A stretch of 64,000 nt of DNA from assembly GCF_000973105.1 (NCBI RefSeq), contig NC_015844.1, positions 1,236,501 through 1,300,500 on the forward strand, written 5' to 3'. The notes below the pieces were generated by a model. The model made no database searches and was not told where the DNA came from. It saw only the letters and a list, made by a program, of their open reading frames with translations. A program made the translations under genes and the position numbers. Below are positions 55,734-64,000 of this stretch, piece after piece (the stretch's first letter is position 1; each line of letters begins with the position of its first letter). The DNA comes from Zobellia galactanivorans. GTDB lineage: Bacteria > Bacteroidota > Bacteroidia > Flavobacteriales > Flavobacteriaceae.

Positions 55734-57563
55734 ATGACTTGGGAAATAACCTTAATGTTTTGTGTATTACTGGTGACGGTAATCCTATTTGTGTTCGAGG
55801 TTTTTCCGGTCGATAAGATTGCCTTTTTGATTATCGTTTCCCTTACCCTGTTGGGTTTGGTGAAACCTGAGGAAGCCATTAGCGGTTTTTCCAACAGCGC
55901 CACCATAGCCGTTCTTGCCTTAATGATTCTTGCCATTGCCCTAGAAGAGAATGGCGTCATCAATTGGCTGGCATCGGGCATGGGCCGGATCAAGGGCTTC
56001 CCCCTTTATGTCATGGCCCCTCTCTTTATGTTCGTAACCGCGGGCATATCGGCCTTTATCAGCACTACTGCCGTCGTTATTGTTTTTATTAAAATAGTAA
56101 ACCAGCTCTCGGAAAAATACAATGTACCCCAAAGCAAATTGCTGTTGCCCATATCTTTTGCGGGTATTCTAGGAGGTTCTTGCACCCTTATGGGCACCTC
56201 TACCAACTTGATCGTAAATTCTGTGGCGACCGACCTAGGCGCTGAAAAACTGGGATTTTTTGAATTCTCCCTCTTGGGATCTATTTTTCTCATCATCTCA
56301 ATGGTTTACCTCACGCTTACCCTACACTGGCTGCCTTGGGGAAAAACAAAAAATATTGACGAGGACTATAACCTCGATAATTATGTGACCCATGTGCATA
56401 TCAATGCCGATTCGCAATTGGTCGGAAAGACCGTTCAAGAAAGTTTTCTATTTGAAAACCCCGATGTTACGCTCCTTAAATTGACCCGAAACCATAGAGT
56501 CCACAATTCCCCGGGAAAGTACATCACCTTTAAGGCGGGTGACGAACTGCTCCTGATGTGCGACCTAGAGAACCTATCGCGGATAAATGCATCGGAAAAC
56601 CTCAGCCTGAACGAGAAACAACATATTACCGCATCAACATTTGACGAAATCGGCCCAAAAGAAGCCCAGGAAAAGGAAGGTGAGCTCGAGGCACGGGTTT
56701 TTGTTGAACTCCTTATGCTTCCCGGGGCCCAATTTTTAGGTAAGACCTTAGGTGTGCTTAGGAGTTCCATGATACAAGATATTATTCCTATTGCCATAAA
56801 AAAAAGAAAAACCCTGACCAACCTAAAGGAGAGGTTGGTCCGTAGCAGCATGAACAAATTGGTTTTAAAGGTAGGCGATCGCCTGCTCTTGGAAACCTCT
56901 AGGGAGAAGCTAGAAACACTGAGCACCATGGAGAACGTTTTACTGCTCGAAGAATTTGACAGTGTACGATCGAGCTCTAAGTTCAAACGATATTTCTCCT
57001 TGGCCGTACTCCTTTTGGTCATAGGTCTGGCAGCTTCCGGTATACTATCTATTATGGTCAGTGCCCTTACGGGGGTCTGCATCCTACTACTGACCAAAAA
57101 TTTGGACTTGTCTACGGTTTACAAAAAGGTAAACTGGCAGATTTTCTTTCTATTGGCCGGTATGATTCCTTTAGGTACGGCTATGCACAACACGGGGGCG
57201 GATGTTTTTATTTCGGAAGGACTTTTAAAATTTCTATTTGACCAACCCGGATATGTGGTCATAGGTACACTCTTCTTTTCTACAATGATATTAAGTGCCG
57301 TAATAAGCAACAATGCTACGGCCATTATTATGACCCCTATATCCATAGCCGTGGCACAGGGAATGCAATACGACTTCAAACCTTTTATCCTGGCGGTTAT
57401 GTTCGCTGCCAATTTTAGCTTTTTCACCCCCGTAGGATACCAGACCAACACACTTATATATAGCCTAGGAAACTATAGGTTTAGCCATTTTTTAATCATT
57501 GGTGGCCTTTTGAGCCTTATTCTGGCGGTAGTGGCTTCCCTTTTATTAACCAATATGTTATAA
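55734..57563 (+). CDS. SLC13/ArsB-type anion permease with two TrkA-C domains
   Basis: 609 residues. N-terminal and C-terminal membrane halves (about 1-200 and 420-609) flank two TrkA-C regulatory domains (about 210-295 and 320-400; DSQLVGKTVQESFLFENPDVTLLKLTR and GAQFLGKTLGVLRSS). The helical hairpins include SFAGILGGSCTLMGTSTNLIVNS and VISNNATAIIMTPISIAV. The NSA-x-T transporter motifs match the DASS/SLC13 group moving sulfate, carboxylates or similar anions. It is 11 bp upstream of an MscS channel gene, so the pair is one operon. Confidence 0.92.
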   Translation: MTWEITLMFCVLLVTVILFVFEVFPVDKIAFLIIVSLTLLGLVKPEEAISGFSNSATIAVLALMILAIALEENGVINWLASGMGRIKGFPLYVMAPLFMFVTAGISAFISTTAVVIVFIKIVNQLSEKYNVPQSKLLLPISFAGILGGSCTLMGTSTNLIVNSVATDLGAEKLGFFEFSLLGSIFLIISMVYLTLTLHWLPWGKTKNIDEDYNLDNYVTHVHINADSQLVGKTVQESFLFENPDVTLLKLTRNHRVHNSPGKYITFKAGDELLLMCDLENLSRINASENLSLNEKQHITASTFDEIGPKEAQEKEGELEARVFVELLMLPGAQFLGKTLGVLRSSMIQDIIPIAIKKRKTLTNLKERLVRSSMNKLVLKVGDRLLLETSREKLETLSTMENVLLLEEFDSVRSSSKFKRYFSLAVLLLVIGLAASGILSIMVSALTGVCILLLTKNLDLSTVYKKVNWQIFFLLAGMIPLGTAMHNTGADVFISEGLLKFLFDQPGYVVIGTLFFSTMILSAVISNNATAIIMTPISIAVAQGMQYDFKPFILAVMFAANFSFFTPVGYQTNTLIYSLGNYRFSHFLIIGGLLSLILAVVASLLLTNML

Positions 57564-57574
57564 GAATATGAATT

Positions 57575-58474
57575 ATGGAAAGTAAATTCTCAGTAGAAAA
57601 TTCAATCGGTAAATTATGGGGCAAATTAGACGGATGGCTCGATGCCATTATCCTAAAGCTTCCGAACATCGTAATGGCCATTTTCATTATGGTCTTGTTC
57701 TATTTTATAGCCCGGGGCATACGTAAGCTATTGTTAAAGTTTTTGTTAAAGCGTATCAGCCAACAATCCATTCAAGATATTATTGCGCGCTTTGTTTTCT
57801 TAACCGTAATTTTAATCGGCTTCTTCATCGCCTTGGGCGTACTCGAGCTTGACAAGGTCCTTACCAGCATTCTTGCAGGTGCCGGGGTCGTCGGCCTAGC
57901 TATCGGCTTGGCATTGCAAGGGACATTGAGCAACACTTTTGGGGGACTCATTCTTTCCTTTATGCCGAAAATAAATATTGACGACTTTATTGAGAGTGAC
58001 GGTATTAAAGGGTTCGTCTCGGAAATAAGCCTTCGCAATATTGTCGTCCGTCAACCCGATAACAATTACGTGATCATACCCAACTCTAAATTTATTGACG
58101 GGTCTTTTAAAAACTATTCCCTCAGCGAAAGAAGTCGTATTGCGGTCAATTGTGGTGTAGGATACGAGAGTAAGCTTCAGGAGGTAGAGCACTTGGTAAT
58201 GAAGATTATCGGTGAAAACTTTCCCCAGAAAAAAAATGAATCGGTAGAATTTTTCTTTACCGAATTCGGGGATAGCTCTATTAATTTTATGGTCCGCTTT
58301 TGGATCGATATGAAAGGAGCCAAGCAAGAACTCGAAGCCAGACATGAAGCCGTAAAACTGATCAAGTATCATTTTGACGCCAAAGACATCAATATTCCCT
58401 TCCCCATCCGCACCTTGGATTTCGGAAAGAATAGCCTGAACATGAACGCCAATACGATCAAAGCGGAGTCTTAG
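57575..58474 (+). CDS. Small-conductance mechanosensitive channel (MscS family)
   Basis: 299 residues. Three membrane helices are followed by the pore-lining Gly/Ala-rich helix GAGVVGLAIGLALQGTLSNTFGGLIL and the cytoplasmic beta domain (FIESDGIKGFVSEISLRNIVVRQPDNNYVIIPNS). It releases osmolytes when cells swell. It is co-transcribed with the SLC13-like permease and lies 75 bp before a second AI-2E gene. The C-terminal part ends INIPFPIRTLDFGKNS, typical of the family. Confidence 0.95.
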   Translation: MESKFSVENSIGKLWGKLDGWLDAIILKLPNIVMAIFIMVLFYFIARGIRKLLLKFLLKRISQQSIQDIIARFVFLTVILIGFFIALGVLELDKVLTSILAGAGVVGLAIGLALQGTLSNTFGGLILSFMPKINIDDFIESDGIKGFVSEISLRNIVVRQPDNNYVIIPNSKFIDGSFKNYSLSERSRIAVNCGVGYESKLQEVEHLVMKIIGENFPQKKNESVEFFFTEFGDSSINFMVRFWIDMKGAKQELEARHEAVKLIKYHFDAKDINIPFPIRTLDFGKNSLNMNANTIKAES

Positions 58475-58549
58475 GACCGGCGAACAGAAAAACAACGAGG
58501 CCAAATTACCCTATTGTTCAACATACACTCATACACTTAAAGTGAATTC

Positions 58550-59650
58550 ATGAAATCGAACGAAATAGCCCAAGGAATTCTAAAAGCGATCGCCGCGGTA
58601 TGCGGCTTTCTACTTCTTTTATTCCTGATCTACGAACTACAGTCAATAGTGGCCTACCTGGTTATTTCGGCCGTATTGGCCCTGATAGGGAGACCTGTTG
58701 TAACCCTACTGAAGACCCGCTTGAGAATACCGAATACCATGGCCGTTATTTTTACCATGCTGATTTTGACCGCGCTTTTCGGCGGAATCATCACCTTGCT
58801 CGTACCCCTACTTACCGAACAGGGCAAAAACCTGTACCTATTCGATTTTGGCATCATCCAAGCTGAATTCGACAAACTATACCTTATGGTTTCCGAGTAT
58901 TTTGGTACGACCAAAAAAGTGGTTGAAGACTTGGTAGAAGACGCTGCCTTGGATAAAAATTCGGTCAATGACCTCGGGAAAGATTTGGTACCCTCATTTA
59001 TCAAATCGATTTTACAGGTATTGGACAATATTGGGATCGGAATGTTTTCCGTACTTTTCATTTCCTTTTTCTTCCTTAGGGACAGTAATATGATAGAAAG
59101 GTCCATCTTGCTATCGGTGCCGGACGCCCATAGGGAAAAGACCCTCAATTCCCTAACGAAGATCAAAAACCTGCTCTCGCGATACTTTGTCGGACTTTTG
59201 ATTCAACTCTTCATCTTATTCTCCCTGTATGCCATTACCCTGATCTTGGTGGGCTTGGAGAATGCCGTTCTCATAGCTTTTATGTGCGCCCTGTTTAATA
59301 TCATTCCGTATTTGGGCCCTATGATAGGCGCTACGATTATGGTGATGTTTACCGTTACCAGCAATCCCGGCCTAGATTTTAGCACCATTATTCTACCCAA
59401 GGTAGGATATGTACTTCTTGGGGTGACAATCGGCCAGCTTATCGATAATTTTTTCTCCCAACCCATTATCTTTAGTAATAGCGTAAAGTCGCATCCCCTT
59501 GAAATATTCTTGGTAATACTCTGTGCCGGCCTGCTCTTCGGTATTGTGGGCATGATGCTGGCCGTACCCGCATATACGGTAATAAAAGTGGTCTTGAAAC
59601 AAGTCGTCTCTAAAAACAAAATAGTTACGGCCCTAACTAAAGGGCTGTAA
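58550..59650 (+). CDS. AI-2E family membrane permease, second copy
   Basis: 366 residues, with GPMIGATIMVMFTVTSNPGLDFSTIILPKVGYVLLGVTIGQLIDNFFSQPIIFSNSVKSHPLEIFLVILCAGLLFGIVGMMLAVPAYTVIKV as the hallmark C-terminal region (quoted in part here: GQLIDNFFSQPIIF, SHPLEIFLVIL). About eight membrane segments are visible. It is not a close duplicate of the 53960-54985 gene. It may be the last gene of the SLC13-MscS group. The substrate is unknown. Confidence 0.9.
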   Translation: MKSNEIAQGILKAIAAVCGFLLLLFLIYELQSIVAYLVISAVLALIGRPVVTLLKTRLRIPNTMAVIFTMLILTALFGGIITLLVPLLTEQGKNLYLFDFGIIQAEFDKLYLMVSEYFGTTKKVVEDLVEDAALDKNSVNDLGKDLVPSFIKSILQVLDNIGIGMFSVLFISFFFLRDSNMIERSILLSVPDAHREKTLNSLTKIKNLLSRYFVGLLIQLFILFSLYAITLILVGLENAVLIAFMCALFNIIPYLGPMIGATIMVMFTVTSNPGLDFSTIILPKVGYVLLGVTIGQLIDNFFSQPIIFSNSVKSHPLEIFLVILCAGLLFGIVGMMLAVPAYTVIKVVLKQVVSKNKIVTALTKGL

Positions 59651-59696
59651 CTATTCTATCTATTTTACTCCAAACGTTCTAAGGTCGTACCTAAAT

Positions 59697-59882
59697 TTAA
59701 AAAGCCACTCCCGATGCCACAAGGGCCACGATCAAAAGCACCAAAATGGCGACAATGATGAAAAACCCTTTTATAGTGATTCCGTTCTTTTGAAAGATGT
59801 ACGACTCCTTTGGGTCGTGGGCTTCCTTGGCCAATTCGGTCTCCTCCTTCTCTACTTTTTTATCCTCTACTTTATTTTCCAT
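59697..59882 (-). CDS. Small single-pass membrane protein
   Basis: 61 residues. A highly charged N-terminus (MENKVEDKKVEKEETELAKE) and ESYIFQKNGITIKG precede one membrane helix (FFIIVAILVLLIVALVASG). It is the only minus-strand gene in this stretch, converging on the AI-2E gene. The family is not recognised. The clear charge asymmetry and a normal ATG support a real gene. Confidence 0.65.
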   Translation of the reverse strand: MENKVEDKKVEKEETELAKEAHDPKESYIFQKNGITIKGFFIIVAILVLLIVALVASGVAF

Positions 59883-60112
59883 ACTTATTTTCCTTTTTTT
59901 CGATTTGTCAATAGCCTATTCAAACGATGGAAAACCCTTTGAATATTCAGGTTTTAGCCCTCGATTTGTTTCAATATACAGCGATTTTTTGCTTTAAAAA
60001 GCGCTTTTACCAAAACGGTCAAACTAATAATCGATTGAGCCCAAAGCCGATATACGATTTGGGATATCTTTAAACTGAACTGTATAGACAACCCTTTTTC
60101 ACCCACGGACCG

Positions 60113-61183
60113 ATGACCAAAGCGAAATTATTAAGCCAACTATTAAAAGCTCCCGAATTGGCCATCGAAAACCTCGACTTGGTCTATGTAGACCACGGTA
60201 AGCTGTCGATATCCCGGCTTCGAAAGGGAGAGGGGTTTACCTATATATACAATCAAAAGCCCCTTACCGACCCCAAGGAACTGAAGCGCATTACAAGCCT
60301 TGTTTTACCACCTGCATGGGAAGACGTACAGATTACCCACCTATCCAATGGCCACCTTCAAGCCGTAGGCAAAGACCTTAAAAAAAGGAAGCAATACCGC
60401 TACCACCCGACTTGGGTAAAAATCAGAAAGCAGACCAAGTTTTATAAAATGGCCCTATTCGGAAAAAAGTTGCCGGTCATCAGGGCCCAGGTAGAAAAAG
60501 ACCTCTCGTTAAAAGAATGGTCAAAGGCCAAAGTGGTGGCCCTGATCATAAAGTTGATGGATGAAACCCACATACGCATCGGCAACGAGCAATATGCCAA
60601 ACGCAACAAATCGTACGGACTTTCTACCATGCGCAAAAAACATATTGAAGTTTTTAAAAACAATATCAAGTTCGAGTTCGTGGGAAAAAAAGGCAAGAAG
60701 CACTCGGTTACGGTACGCAACAAAAAATTAATGCGCCTTATCAGTCGTTGTGAAGACATACCGGGTTGGGAACTTTTTCAGTATTACGATGAAGCGGGCA
60801 AAAAACAATCAGTAGACAGTGCTATGGTCAATGAATACCTGCACGAGATCAGCGGTGAGTTTTTTACCGCCAAGGATTTTAGGACTTGGGCCGCTTCGGT
60901 GGTTTTTTTCGATACCCTTTTAGACCTGGGCCTAGCGGAAACCCAAAAGGAAACCCAAAAAAACCTGCTCATGGGTTTTGATGCCGCCGCTGCGGCCCTA
61001 GGTAATACCAGAAATGTATGTCGCAAATATTACGTGCATCCGGTTTTGCCTACTTCCTATGAAGACGGGTCCATAAAAAAATACTTCGACAAGACCCATA
61101 AAAGCGATTCTCAATCGGAACATTTTTCCACTTCCGAAATGGTCATACTCGAACTCTTTGAACAGTACACTCCCCAATTTTAA
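60113..61183 (+). CDS. Type IB DNA topoisomerase (poxvirus-like)
   Basis: 356 residues. The N-terminal domain contains ITSLVLPPAWEDVQIT and GHLQAVGKDLKKRKQYRYHPTW. The catalytic domain carries the Arg in HIRIGNEQYAKRNKSYGLSTMRKKH, a Lys near 200-205, and Arg/His residues before the nucleophile Tyr in RNVCRKYYVHP (Y307). This is the usual bacterial TopIB arrangement. It relaxes supercoils via a 3'-phosphotyrosine. It is encoded alone, in the middle of stress genes. Confidence 0.94.
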   Translation: MTKAKLLSQLLKAPELAIENLDLVYVDHGKLSISRLRKGEGFTYIYNQKPLTDPKELKRITSLVLPPAWEDVQITHLSNGHLQAVGKDLKKRKQYRYHPTWVKIRKQTKFYKMALFGKKLPVIRAQVEKDLSLKEWSKAKVVALIIKLMDETHIRIGNEQYAKRNKSYGLSTMRKKHIEVFKNNIKFEFVGKKGKKHSVTVRNKKLMRLISRCEDIPGWELFQYYDEAGKKQSVDSAMVNEYLHEISGEFFTAKDFRTWAASVVFFDTLLDLGLAETQKETQKNLLMGFDAAAAALGNTRNVCRKYYVHPVLPTSYEDGSIKKYFDKTHKSDSQSEHFSTSEMVILELFEQYTPQF

Positions 61184-61381
61184 CACGGATCTTTATTTTA
61201 CTTCACATTGAATTACAAATAGATACCCTTTGAACGCCGCATTTACGGATTGCATCAAGAATTGATTTTTTCAGGTAAAGGCCCGCAAGAACATCTCCTT
61301 AATTTTACTATCAGTTAACAAGATGTCATGCGGCACACATCCCCCAGAAACAAGTTGCCGTTCATTTAAACAGATACTATT

Positions 61382-61831
61382 ATGAGCACATATAGCGAAG
61401 AAGTACAGACTAAATTGAATAACATATTGGAGAAAACGTACGATGCGGAAAAAGGCTTTAAAAAAGCGGCCGAACACGCCAAGAGCACGGATTTAAAAAC
61501 CTTTTTTAAGCGCAAGGCCGATGAACGTTATAGCTTCGGTCACGATTTAAAAACGGAGATTGTACGTTACGGACAAGATTTTGAAAAGGGCGGAAGCACC
61601 GCTGGAGCTATGCACCGCAGCTGGATGGACGTAAAAGCTTGGTTTAGCGCAGACAATGACGAAGCCATGCTAGAGGAAGCTATTACCGGTGAAAAGGCGG
61701 CTATAGACGAGTACAAGGAAGTATTGAAGGAAGTTTCCCTGCCTACCTCGACCACTACGCTACTCACCCAGCAGATGAACAAGATCAGTACCGATCTAAA
61801 CAATATCAAAAGAGTGGAAGACGCGCTATAA
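61382..61831 (+). CDS. DUF2383/PA2169-family four-helix protein
   Basis: 149 residues, all helical, with a ferritin-like spacing of E/H residues (NNILEKTYDAEKGFKKAAEHA, FKRKADERYSFGHDLKTEI, EEAITGEKAAIDEYKEVLKE). The family is annotated PA2169 or DUF2383 and is linked to stress and membrane responses in other bacteria; the activity is unknown. A terminator begins 18 bp after the stop. Iron binding is only suggested by the helix pattern. Confidence 0.85.
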   Translation: MSTYSEEVQTKLNNILEKTYDAEKGFKKAAEHAKSTDLKTFFKRKADERYSFGHDLKTEIVRYGQDFEKGGSTAGAMHRSWMDVKAWFSADNDEAMLEEAITGEKAAIDEYKEVLKEVSLPTSTTTLLTQQMNKISTDLNNIKRVEDAL

Positions 61832-61849
61832 GCGTGGTAAAGACCAAAA

Positions 61850-61881
61850 TAAAAAGGGATGCGTTTGTATCCCTTTTTTAC
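61850..61881 (+). terminator. Rho-independent terminator
   Basis: AAAAAGGGAT pairs with ATCCCTTTTT around a GCGTTTGT loop, followed by more T. It separates the DUF2383 gene from the SRAP-like gene, supporting the start of the latter at 61909. Confidence 0.85.
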
Positions 61882-61908
61882 ATTTTACAAACCATTGATA
61901 AGCTAGAC

Positions 61909-62649
61909 ATGTACAACAAATTATCTATCAGGGCAGACCGGGAGCGGATCGAGCAAGCCTATGGTGCCCACTTTCGATTTCCCGACATCTATAAGCCCCG
62001 ACCTATTGTAAACGGACTCGAGGAGAGTACCGTTCCCATAATTACCTCAAGGCAGCAAAAAACCATTATCACCTCTATTTGGGGCCTATTGCCCAAGAAA
62101 TTCCAAGGCGATTGGGCCGTATTTCAAAAACACGTAAATACCCTTTCGGTACCTTGGACTTCCTTATACTCAAAACCGTGGTATGCCCAGACCGAAGAAA
62201 CGGAAAGATGCCTTTTGATCGTAACGGGCTTTTTCACCACTTTCGTTCATGAAGGCGAACCCCTCTTTTTCCATATGGCCCAAGAATCGGGCAAACCCTT
62301 TTGTCTTGCCGGAATTTGCAACGAACTCGAAGACGGCTTTGTCACCAGCGCCCTCATCACCCGAAAGGCCTACGGCTCATTTTCCGAAGTGCATAACATC
62401 GATGATCAAATGCCGGTTTTGATACCGGATCATCAACGCAGGGAATGGCTGGAAGATAAGATATCGGTGAACGAAGTAGACCTATCGGCTACCCTCACGT
62501 TGACCGCCGAAGCGGTTGCTGAAGATTATCTTTACGACATGCATTCCGATGCCTATGGCGACCTCCCCCATTTAAAGGAAGAAGATTTTCTGCCGACTTC
62601 CCTAAGCGAGCTGTTGTACCAGAACAACATTTACCTAGACGAGAACTAA
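61909..62649 (+). CDS. SRAP (HMCES/YedK-like) family protein lacking the catalytic cysteine
   Basis: 246 residues from ATG at 61909 (MYNKLSIRADRERIEQAYGAHF); an upstream Met would lie before the terminator. The SRAP fold is visible: PIITSRQQKTIITSIWGLLPK, HVNTLSVPW at the place of the usual NARSE, RCLLIVTGFFTTF at the usual GFYEW, and VHNIDDQMPVLIPDH at the His motif. Normal members use Cys2 and a Glu in GFYEW to cross-link abasic DNA. Here residue 2 is Tyr and the Glu position is Thr. The His and Asn remain. It may be a DNA-binding pseudoenzyme or have a new role. Confidence 0.75.
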   Translation: MYNKLSIRADRERIEQAYGAHFRFPDIYKPRPIVNGLEESTVPIITSRQQKTIITSIWGLLPKKFQGDWAVFQKHVNTLSVPWTSLYSKPWYAQTEETERCLLIVTGFFTTFVHEGEPLFFHMAQESGKPFCLAGICNELEDGFVTSALITRKAYGSFSEVHNIDDQMPVLIPDHQRREWLEDKISVNEVDLSATLTLTAEAVAEDYLYDMHSDAYGDLPHLKEEDFLPTSLSELLYQNNIYLDEN

Positions 62650-62813
62650 GTCCTACCCCCTTGTATTTAAGCGTAGTACGCCCCACACCCTTGTTGTTTT
62701 AAGGCAAAATCAAAATTTATAGTGTCAACCCGAACGGTGACTATCCCCCATCTTTGTATCATAGAAGTCGGATAAGTACGACACTAAGAATTACTAATCT
62801 AAAACCACATATT

Positions 62814-62975
62814 ATGTTACGCTGGACAGTCACTTTTGTAATACTGGCAATCATTGCCGCTATATTCGGATTTGGAGGAATCGCAGCTGGAGCTGCAAGC
62901 ATCGCCAAAGTCTTGTTCTTTATTTTTCTCATCCTTTTCGTGATCTCTTTGTTCACTGGAAAGAAGACCGTATAA
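62814..62975 (+). CDS. DUF1328 (YtjA-like) small membrane protein
   Basis: 53 residues from ATG at 62814 ([34 protein letters not shown]). It has two membrane helices with the conserved [14 protein letters not shown] motif between them, characteristic of the DUF1328 family. An earlier Met at 62754 would extend it with polar residues not typical of the family. Members are small inner-membrane stress proteins without known biochemistry. Confidence 0.9.
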   Translation: MLRWTVTFVILAIIAAIFGFGGIAAGAASIAKVLFFIFLILFVISLFTGKKTV

Positions 62976-63003
62976 CCTATATTAATCTATAAAATCGAAA
63001 CAT

Positions 63004-63195
63004 ATGAAACGTACACTATATATCATGCTAATGATCATAATGACCACATCTTTCACTACCCTGACAAGTTGCAGGGAAGAGCATAAAGATACCGGTGATA
63101 AGATAGAGGATGCCATTGACGATACAGGAGATGCCATTGAAGAAGGCGCCGAAGATGTTGAAGACGGTATCGAAGATGCTGTAGACGACAATTAG
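63004..63195 (+). CDS. Small acidic lipoprotein
   Basis: 63 residues. A signal sequence ends in a lipobox-like TLTSC (Cys about 22). The mature part is only about 40 residues and highly acidic, with a repeating D/E-I/A-x-D/E pattern (GDKIEDAIDDTGDAIEEGAE and a similar second half). This looks like an amphipathic helix anchored in the membrane. It lies 28 bp after DUF1328 and a terminator follows. I do not recognise a named family. Confidence 0.7.
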   Translation: MKRTLYIMLMIIMTTSFTTLTSCREEHKDTGDKIEDAIDDTGDAIEEGAEDVEDGIEDAVDDN

Positions 63196-63214
63196 AATAA
63201 GTTTGGTTGGTTGT

Positions 63215-63256
63215 TAAAGCGGGAGCTCTCCCTTGGGGAGGCTCCCGCTTTTTTTT
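63215..63256 (+). terminator. Rho-independent terminator after the small lipoprotein gene
   Basis: AAAGCGGGAGC pairs with GCTCCCGCTTT (inner loop TCTCCCTTGGGGAG can pair further), followed by a run of T. Confidence 0.88.
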
Positions 63257-63465
63257 GGGTCTTGCCCAAATAGTATTTCCGAGGATCATTTAACCGACAC
63301 CTATATTATCACAGTCGACAAGGGCTCCGAAAAACTAAGTGAATACAACGGTAATCAAAAAAATCTTCAATTTGCACTTTTCCTTCCCATCGAAAATTAA
63401 ATAGCTTAATTTTTAAAATAAAGTACATATCTTTCCTATTCATAAAATTCATTGACCGTTACCCT

Positions 63466-64000
63466 ATGACTCTCTTTGTGAAATATGATTTTAACCTGGC
63501 ATGCAAGACACTTTTAAAGGAACATCTTGATGCTTTTGGTATTTCATACACCTTGGGCAGTCTGGGGGAAGTCCATATAAAAGGGAAGCTTCCCGAAGAA
63601 CAAAGACAAGCGCTCGCCAGTTCGTTAAAGCGATATGGAATTGAAATCTTAGACGACCAAAAGATTACCTTGGTGGAACGGATCAAAAATGCCATTGACG
63701 AACTCTTAAAGGACGAAAAGCTAAAATCCGTCAAAGTATCCTCGTATTTGGCCGACACCTTAAATTATTCCTATGCCCATCTCTCCTCCATTTTTTCGGA
63801 GAGTACCTATACTTCCATTGAAAATTACATTATTTTGCGCAAAGTAGACCTCGCCAAGGAACTGATCTGTAATACGGACCTGACCCTTACGGAAATTGCC
63901 TTTCAATTGAATTATAGCAGTGTGGCCCATTTATCTGGGCAGTTTAAAAAGACCACCGGCCTTACCCCTAGCACATTTCAAAGGATTATGGCGAAAAAGA
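63466..64000 (+). CDS. AraC-family transcriptional regulator (partial, 3' end outside window)
   Basis: The plus-strand frame from ATG at 63466 stays open to the window end (about 178 codons). The N-terminal part (about 1-85) is an unrecognised helical/beta region (FGISYTLGSLGEVHIKGKL). The C-terminal part is a double helix-turn-helix AraC domain: KVSSYLADTLNYSYAHLSSIFSE and LTEIAFQLNYSSVAHLSGQFKKTTGLTPSTFQ, the second being the strong family signature. It should bind DNA to control nearby or distant genes. Only a few C-terminal residues appear to be missing. Confidence 0.9.
   Translation, partial: MTLFVKYDFNLACKTLLKEHLDAFGISYTLGSLGEVHIKGKLPEEQRQALASSLKRYGIEILDDQKITLVERIKNAIDELLKDEKLKSVKVSSYLADTLNYSYAHLSSIFSESTYTSIENYIILRKVDLAKELICNTDLTLTEIAFQLNYSSVAHLSGQFKKTTGLTPSTFQRIMAKK

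Noticed and set aside
56435-57097. 220-codon open frame antisense to the SLC13 permease
   Set aside because: No recognisable domain, lies wholly inside a well-supported gene.
1-64000. CRISPR arrays, tRNA or rRNA genes, prophage or conjugation genes
   Set aside because: Read for regular short repeats, cloverleaf patterns and hallmark proteins on both strands; none were seen.

Overview
The window looks like a chromosome segment of a marine flavobacterium (Bacteroidetes, Flavobacteriaceae; a Zobellia/Maribacter-like organism is my guess, not a determination). Evidence: three SusC/SusD outer-membrane pairs, a hybrid two-component sensor, an ECF sigma/FecR pair, a sulfatase, AT-rich DNA and few Shine-Dalgarno sequences. 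No rRNA, tRNA or CRISPR array was seen.

Layout: (1) 1-9306, minus strand: the upstream end of a polysaccharide utilisation locus (PUL), with a hybrid sensor/regulator, SusC and a SusD cut by the window edge. (2) 9307-10865: a decayed stretch with an internally deleted IS256-type transposase and the C-terminal scrap of a VCBS-repeat protein. (3) 10866-31951, minus strand: a large sialic-acid (nonulosonic acid) cluster, with the divergent GntR/FadR regulator at 32106-32804. In transcription order it holds SusC, SusD, N-acetylneuraminate lyase copy 2, SDR, CaiB-type CoA-transferase, enoyl-CoA hydratase, a solute-binding-like protein without signal peptide and N-acylglucosamine 2-epimerase. A strong palindrome follows, then a second DHDPS-family aldolase, sialidase, lyase copy 1, a mutarotase-Na+ symporter fusion, a PhyH dioxygenase, an aldo/keto reductase, a creatininase-like amidohydrolase and a lactonase-fold protein. 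(4) 33290-43971: an ECF/FecR-controlled PUL with SusC/SusD, a GH36-like alpha-galactosidase and a sulfatase.

(5) 43996-49254: a frameshifted VOC protein, two thioredoxin-fold proteins, a YdeI-like protein, and a minus-strand desaturase / DEAD-box helicase / cold-shock protein operon. (6) 49959-64000: mostly plus-strand envelope and stress genes: serine hydrolase, YihY, SDR, two AI-2E-family permeases, ribosome hibernation factor, SLC13 permease, MscS channel, topoisomerase IB, DUF2383 protein, a divergent SRAP protein, DUF1328 and an AraC regulator cut by the window edge.

How it works together: SusCD would import sialylated glycans, sialidase frees the sugar, the mutarotase-symporter brings it into the cytoplasm, the lyase cleaves it to ManNAc and pyruvate, and the epimerase makes GlcNAc. 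Two extra modules (CaiB/hydratase/SDR and PhyH/AKR/creatininase/lactonase) are not part of textbook sialate catabolism and are the most interesting content. Matching palindromes (ATATTGT-N3-ACAATAT) at both ends of the cluster suggest one GntR regulon. The lyase gene lies in a 953-bp direct duplication with only about seven mismatches.
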